From Flavobacterium psychrophilum (GTDB lineage: Bacteria > Bacteroidota > Bacteroidia > Flavobacteriales > Flavobacteriaceae), in the NCBI GenBank assembly GCA_022730285.1, contig DZCQ01000027.1, positions 13,400 through 31,667 of the forward strand: a stretch of 18,268 nt of DNA, written 5' to 3'. The notes below the pieces were generated by a model, which did no database searches, had not been told where the DNA came from, and saw only the letters and a program-made list of their open reading frames with translations. The position numbers were made by a program, and so were the translations under genes. This document shows positions 15,187 to 18,268 of the stretch, one piece after another. Numbering within the stretch: the first letter of the stretch is position 1; the number at the start of each line of letters is the position of its first letter.

Positions 15187-15822
15187 TTAAATAAATAATT
15201 CGTCGTAAAAATCAACTTTTCCAGTTTCTATGTCGTGATATGCACCAATAATATTAATCTCTCCATTCTCCATCATTTTTTCTAAGATAAAACTCCGTTC
15301 TATCATATTTTTTACGGTTCTAGCAACATTAATTTTAGAAACTTTCTCTACATACTCTTTATTTTTAGAAGTTCTATTTCCAAACACTGTTTTCTCTTCA
15401 TATATTGCGGGTTGCAATTTTGCAAGTAACTCTGTGAGATTTCCCATTTCTAGATGATCGCAAGCTCCTTTTATTGCACCACAGGAGGAATGACCTAATA
15501 CCACAATTAATTTTGAACCAGCTATTTTACAAGCAAATTCCATGCACCCAATTATATCTGTGTTTATTATGTTACCAGCTATTCTGACAGAAAAAATATC
15601 GCCCAAACCTTGGTCAAATATTAATTCTGCCGAAGTTCTGCTATCCATACAACTTAAAATTGCAGCAAAAGGGTATTGACCTTCTGATGTTTCATTTGCT
15701 TGTTCTAATAAGTTTCTGTGTGCTTTTAGATTATTTATAAATCTGTTATTTCCTTGTTTTAGTATATCTAATGCCATTTTTGGCGTAAGGTTTTCTTGTT
15801 CTATTTTTGATAAAGTTTTCAT
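15187..15822 (-). CDS. Beta-class carbonic anhydrase
   Basis: A 211-aa protein with the beta-carbonic anhydrase signature: SCMDSRTSAELIFDQGLGD (residues 57-75) supplying zinc ligand Cys58 and the Asp60/Arg62 dyad, FSVRIAGN (77-84), and VVLGHSSCGAIKGA (107-120) supplying His111 and Cys114. All zinc ligands and the dyad are intact, so the enzyme should interconvert CO2 and bicarbonate. It has no signal peptide, so it is cytoplasmic. The SulP transporter gene ends 2 nt upstream on the same strand, so the two are one operon and probably work together: imported bicarbonate or captured CO2 is balanced for carboxylases. A large hairpin ends the operon. Confidence 0.96.
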   Translation of the reverse strand: MKTLSKIEQENLTPKMALDILKQGNNRFINNLKAHRNLLEQANETSEGQYPFAAILSCMDSRTSAELIFDQGLGDIFSVRIAGNIINTDIIGCMEFACKIAGSKLIVVLGHSSCGAIKGACDHLEMGNLTELLAKLQPAIYEEKTVFGNRTSKNKEYVEKVSKINVARTVKNMIERSFILEKMMENGEINIIGAYHDIETGKVDFYDELFI

Positions 15823-15824
15823 TT

Positions 15825-17378
15825 CTAAATTTCGTTTTTTGGATTGTAATTTATTTTTTCTACTGTAATATTGCTATTTTTTGCATGTATTTCATAATCT
15901 TTAATTATTTCTAACACATCATAAGCCACTGATTTACTTTTAGAAAAATCTATTGTCACTTTAGAATTTTGTGGGATATTATACAAAGTTTCCATTATAC
16001 TAGCTTTGTTTAAAAAGGAGACTTCTTGTGCAAGTTCTAAGTAATGTAATTCTTGTCCATTATTATCATTAGACTTTATTTCTTTTAAATGATGAGAATT
16101 TCTATAGCTATGTCTTAGGGTATAAAATATTCCAAAAAACATGCCTATTACAATCCCTTTTAATAAGTCAGTAACTAGAATCATAATTACTGTTGCCATA
16201 AATGGTACAAATTGCTCCCAGCCTAAACTATACATTTTTTTTAAGAGATTAGGTTTTGCTAATTTATATCCAACCATAATTAATATTGCCGATAAACTAG
16301 CTAAAGGAATTTTATTCATTATACTAGATATTGTGAGAACACTTATTAGCAATAAAAAGCCATGCAAAATTGCTGATAGTTTTGTTTTTGCACCAAACGA
16401 TACATTTGCAGATGTTCTTACAATTACTTGTGTTATTGGTAAACCACCAATTAATCCAGATATAATATTACCAATTCCTTGCGCTTTTAACTCTCTATTT
16501 GTTGGAGTTATTCTTTTTTCAGGATCTAGCCTGTCAGCTGCTTCTACAGACAATAATGTTTCTAAACTCCCCACAATTGCAAGGATAAATCCAATTTTAT
16601 AAACTTCAATATTATGTAATGCTGCTAAATCTGGAAACCTAAATTGATAAAAAAAATCTGTCAAAGAAGTAGGAACTGGTAATGAAACTAATTGTTTTGT
16701 GGATAAGTTAAAATTTAAAATATTATTTTGAAATAAATAATTTATTAAAATCCCTACTAAAACCACTACGATAGGTCCTTGAATAATTTGAAATATTTTA
16801 CTTTTTTTTAGCAAATATTTATCCCAAAATATTAATGTTGCTAGCGATGTGATACTTATTAATATTGCTCCAGGGGTAATATGATTGAAAGCGCTAAATA
16901 TTGCTGAAAAGGTATTTGTTCCATCAGTTTGCAGAAATGATTCGTCTCCAATAGTATCATTGTCCCAGCCCAATGCATGAGGAATTTGTTTTAAAATAAT
17001 TAGTAATCCAATTCCTGTTAGCATACCTTTTATAACAGATGAAGGAAAAAAATAAGCTATAAATCCAGCTTTTGCATATCCAAGTGCGACTTGTATTATA
17101 CCAGAAATTATAATTGCTACTAAAAATAATTCCCAAGACCCTAGTTTGCTTATTGCAGATAATACAATAACAGCTAGCCCAGCTGCAGGTCCACTAACTC
17201 CAAGAGAGGAACCGCTAAAAATACCCACTACAATACCGCCTATAATACCTGCAATTATACCTGCAAATAAAGGAGCACCAGAAGCTAATGCGATACCTAA
17301 ACATAGAGGTAAGGCAACAAAAAACACAATGATACTTGCTGGAAGATCATTTTTTAATTCTTTAAATAAAGTATTCAT
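15825..17378 (-). CDS. SulP family anion transporter (probable bicarbonate transporter) with STAS domain
   Basis: A 517-aa membrane protein with a SulP (SLC26) core over residues about 10-405. It starts LKNDLPASIIVFFVALPLCL, followed by the glycine-rich transmembrane segment GIIGGIVVGIFSGSSLGVSG and about twelve further hydrophobic spans. A middle signature, VEAADRLDPEKRITPTNREL, precedes GIGNIISGLIGGLPITQVIV. Residues about 425-510 form a short cytoplasmic STAS-like domain (TIDFSKSKSVAYDVLEIIKD). SulP proteins carry sulfate, bicarbonate, chloride or dicarboxylates. The coupled beta-carbonic anhydrase gene, 2 nt downstream, favours bicarbonate, as in BicA-like systems; that is context, not proof. 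A MITE-like element lies 152 bp upstream of the start. No clear promoter was identified, only a near-match TTATTTTG on the minus strand at 17442-17449. Confidence 0.92.
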   Translation of the reverse strand: MNTLFKELKNDLPASIIVFFVALPLCLGIALASGAPLFAGIIAGIIGGIVVGIFSGSSLGVSGPAAGLAVIVLSAISKLGSWELFLVAIIISGIIQVALGYAKAGFIAYFFPSSVIKGMLTGIGLLIILKQIPHALGWDNDTIGDESFLQTDGTNTFSAIFSAFNHITPGAILISITSLATLIFWDKYLLKKSKIFQIIQGPIVVVLVGILINYLFQNNILNFNLSTKQLVSLPVPTSLTDFFYQFRFPDLAALHNIEVYKIGFILAIVGSLETLLSVEAADRLDPEKRITPTNRELKAQGIGNIISGLIGGLPITQVIVRTSANVSFGAKTKLSAILHGFLLLISVLTISSIMNKIPLASLSAILIMVGYKLAKPNLLKKMYSLGWEQFVPFMATVIMILVTDLLKGIVIGMFFGIFYTLRHSYRNSHHLKEIKSNDNNGQELHYLELAQEVSFLNKASIMETLYNIPQNSKVTIDFSKSKSVAYDVLEIIKDYEIHAKNSNITVEKINYNPKNEI

Positions 17379-17530
17379 TTTTTATGATTTTAAAAATGGA
17401 TGAATTATAGAAAAATTAGTCTCTATTTATTTACTTACTCTCAAAATAAATTTTTAAATAATTAAATGTTATTTTTTTTGAGAATAAAAATAAAGTGGAG
17501 TATTTTTCTTTGTTAAAATAAAAGTATATT
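17379..17530. other. AT-rich spacer upstream of the SulP gene
   Basis: No coding potential is seen. It probably contains the SulP promoter and leader. The only candidate is an imperfect minus-strand -7 element (17442-17449). Confidence 0.4.
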
Positions 17531-17720
17531 TTAAGGTGGGTTCAAAAAATTAGCCGATAGCTGTTTTTGGAATTATTTTGTTCAGATTTTTTCCCCATCT
17601 TTTTGCTCAAATATGATCATATTTGAGCAAAAAGATGGGGAAAAAATGCTAAAATAAAACAAGAAGAGAATCAGTAAAAAGATAAATTCACAAAAAACTA
17701 ATTTTTAGAACCCACCTTAA
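17531..17720. mobile_element. MITE-like element with 23-bp terminal inverted repeats and a central 62-bp palindrome
   Basis: The ends at 17531-17553 and 17698-17720 are inverted repeats that match at 22 of 23 positions, starting TTAAGGTGGGTTC. The middle (17586-17647) is a perfect 62-bp palindrome centred on TGATCA, with arms that include TTTTTTCCCCATC and GCTCAAATATGA. The whole is 190 bp with no open frame of note, the profile of a non-autonomous miniature element moved by a transposase encoded elsewhere. TTAA at both outer ends could be a duplicated target or part of the repeat. The IS family of the parent is not recognised. Confidence 0.75.
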
Positions 17721-18013
17721 CTTAATTCAGGAGGTGGGGAAGTCAATTTTTTAAAAATGCTGTTTTTAAAAATAGAGGTTTTCTTAAAGTTATTTTCCTC
17801 TTTTAATGCAGTTAAGATAGTTATGGGCGTAAAATTATAATTAAAGTAAAATTTTAATTTTTTTAATTCTTTCAACTCTTCTTTTTCATCTTCAATCTCC
17901 GAATCTTCGATGTAAGATATGCAAAAACTTTCATTATCTATCCAAGTTAAGATTGTTGGAACAGATAATGACAAAAGCATAAAGAAAATAAATACACTTC
18001 TTAAGAATTTCAT
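17717..18013 (-). CDS. Small exported or membrane-anchored protein of unknown function
   Basis: A 98-aa product. Residues 1-23 (MKFLRSVFIFFMLLSLSVPT region) form a basic-hydrophobic signal peptide or anchor, followed by an acidic and lysine-rich stretch (about 37-54, IEDSEIEDEKEELKELKK), a segment with aromatic residues, and the C-terminal SPPPELS. I recall short flavobacterial hypothetical proteins with the same plan and a terminal SPPPE, so it is probably full length; no function is known to me. Its stop codon TAA is formed by the outermost TTAA of the MITE-like element, so that insertion may have replaced the last codons or the original stop. A TATATTTG on the minus strand (18018-18025) lies just before the ATG and would give an almost leaderless transcript if used. 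Confidence 0.6.
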   Translation of the reverse strand: MKFLRSVFIFFMLLSLSVPTILTWIDNESFCISYIEDSEIEDEKEELKELKKLKFYFNYNFTPITILTALKEENNFKKTSIFKNSIFKKLTSPPPELS

Positions 18014-18051
18014 TATTCAAATATATATAAAATTCTTTTCAAAATAAAATT

Positions 18052-18268
18052 TTATTCTACTTTTTTAATTTCGCTTCTATCACTAATTCCATTATTATTA
18101 AATGCTTCTATTTGGAAATAGTAAGTATATGCCTTGTCCATTCCAGAAAAATAATATTCATTTTTACCATAAACCATGATACTTCCATATAGTTTGTCTG
18201 CAGATTTTCCAAAATAAATCATATAACCGTCTGCTTGTTGATTTTGTTTCCATTTTAGCCAAGAATTT
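18052..18268 (-). CDS. C-terminal fragment of a fibronectin type III-like domain protein (possibly a glycoside hydrolase)
   Basis: The minus strand from the window edge to TAA at 18052-18054 stays open for 71 codons and ends ...GISDRSEIKKVE. WLKWKQNQQADGYMIYFG, the MVYGKN turn and YTYYFQIEAFNNNGISDRS follow the strand pattern of a fibronectin type III domain. From memory, closely similar tails end secreted Bacteroidota glycoside hydrolases of the GH43 type, but the catalytic part is outside the window, so this is tentative. It lies 38 nt upstream of, and in the same direction as, the small unknown protein gene. Confidence 0.65.
   Translation of the reverse strand, partial: NSWLKWKQNQQADGYMIYFGKSADKLYGSIMVYGKNEYYFSGMDKAYTYYFQIEAFNNNGISDRSEIKKVE

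Noticed and set aside
16141..16602. A 153-codon open frame on the plus strand
   Set aside because: It is antisense to the SulP gene, whose transmembrane and signature motifs are clear on the other strand; no family resemblance was seen in the antisense product.

Overview
The window looks like a chromosomal segment of a low-GC member of the Bacteroidota, most likely Flavobacterium or a close relative in the Flavobacteriaceae. Support comes from an XrtF-type exosortase at the left edge, repeated Flavobacterium-style promoters (-7 element TAnnTTTG, sometimes with a TTG 17-23 bp upstream), mostly weak Shine-Dalgarno signals, AT-rich spacers and protein sequences typical of that family. No rRNA, tRNA, CRISPR array or full-length transposase gene was seen.

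Layout. 1-413 (-): 5' part of the exosortase gene xrtF with an apparent TTG start. 487-942 (+): GAF-domain free-methionine-sulfoxide-reductase-like protein. 1057-1323 rpsO and 1511-3661 pnp (+) with terminators. 3801-7052 (+): a 1083-aa single-chain restriction-modification enzyme (PD-(D/E)xK nuclease, N6-adenine methylase, Type-ISP-like C-terminus). 7135-7227: a 93-nt structured intergenic element preceded by an orphan consensus promoter. 7254-9289 (-): overlapping pair of a PLP enzyme of the alpha-oxoamine synthase type and a dipeptide epimerase. 9414-11547 (+): lipoprotein glycerophosphodiester phosphodiesterase and lysA, followed by a YifB/ComM-like AAA+ ATPase (11589-13124), an LpxH-like metallophosphoesterase (13206-14042) and a CgeB-like glycosyltransferase (14098-15075). 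15187-17378 (-): beta-carbonic anhydrase and SulP anion transporter in one operon, probably a bicarbonate uptake/interconversion module. 17531-17720: a 190-bp MITE-like element with 23-bp terminal inverted repeats and a perfect 62-bp central palindrome. 17717-18013 (-): small secreted or membrane-anchored protein of unknown function. 18052-18268 (-): C-terminal end of a fibronectin type III-like domain protein.

Most unusual content. A family of 33-nt palindromes occurs six times. The arms differ between copies but stay self-complementary through paired changes. Two copies are intergenic, beside the rpsO and pnp terminators. Four lie inside the restriction-modification gene, in its C-terminal specificity region, and are translated without breaking the frame. 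The intergenic copies have A at the centre, which creates TAA in one frame; the coding copies have C or G and stay open. This resembles the protein-coding palindromic elements known from Rickettsia, but sits in a flavobacterial defence gene. The specificity region just upstream is also much more AT-rich than the rest of the gene, suggesting a mosaic origin.

Most genes here are housekeeping (translation, RNA decay, lysine and envelope metabolism). The restriction-modification gene between pnp and the epimerase operon, and the MITE near the right end, are the accessory pieces.
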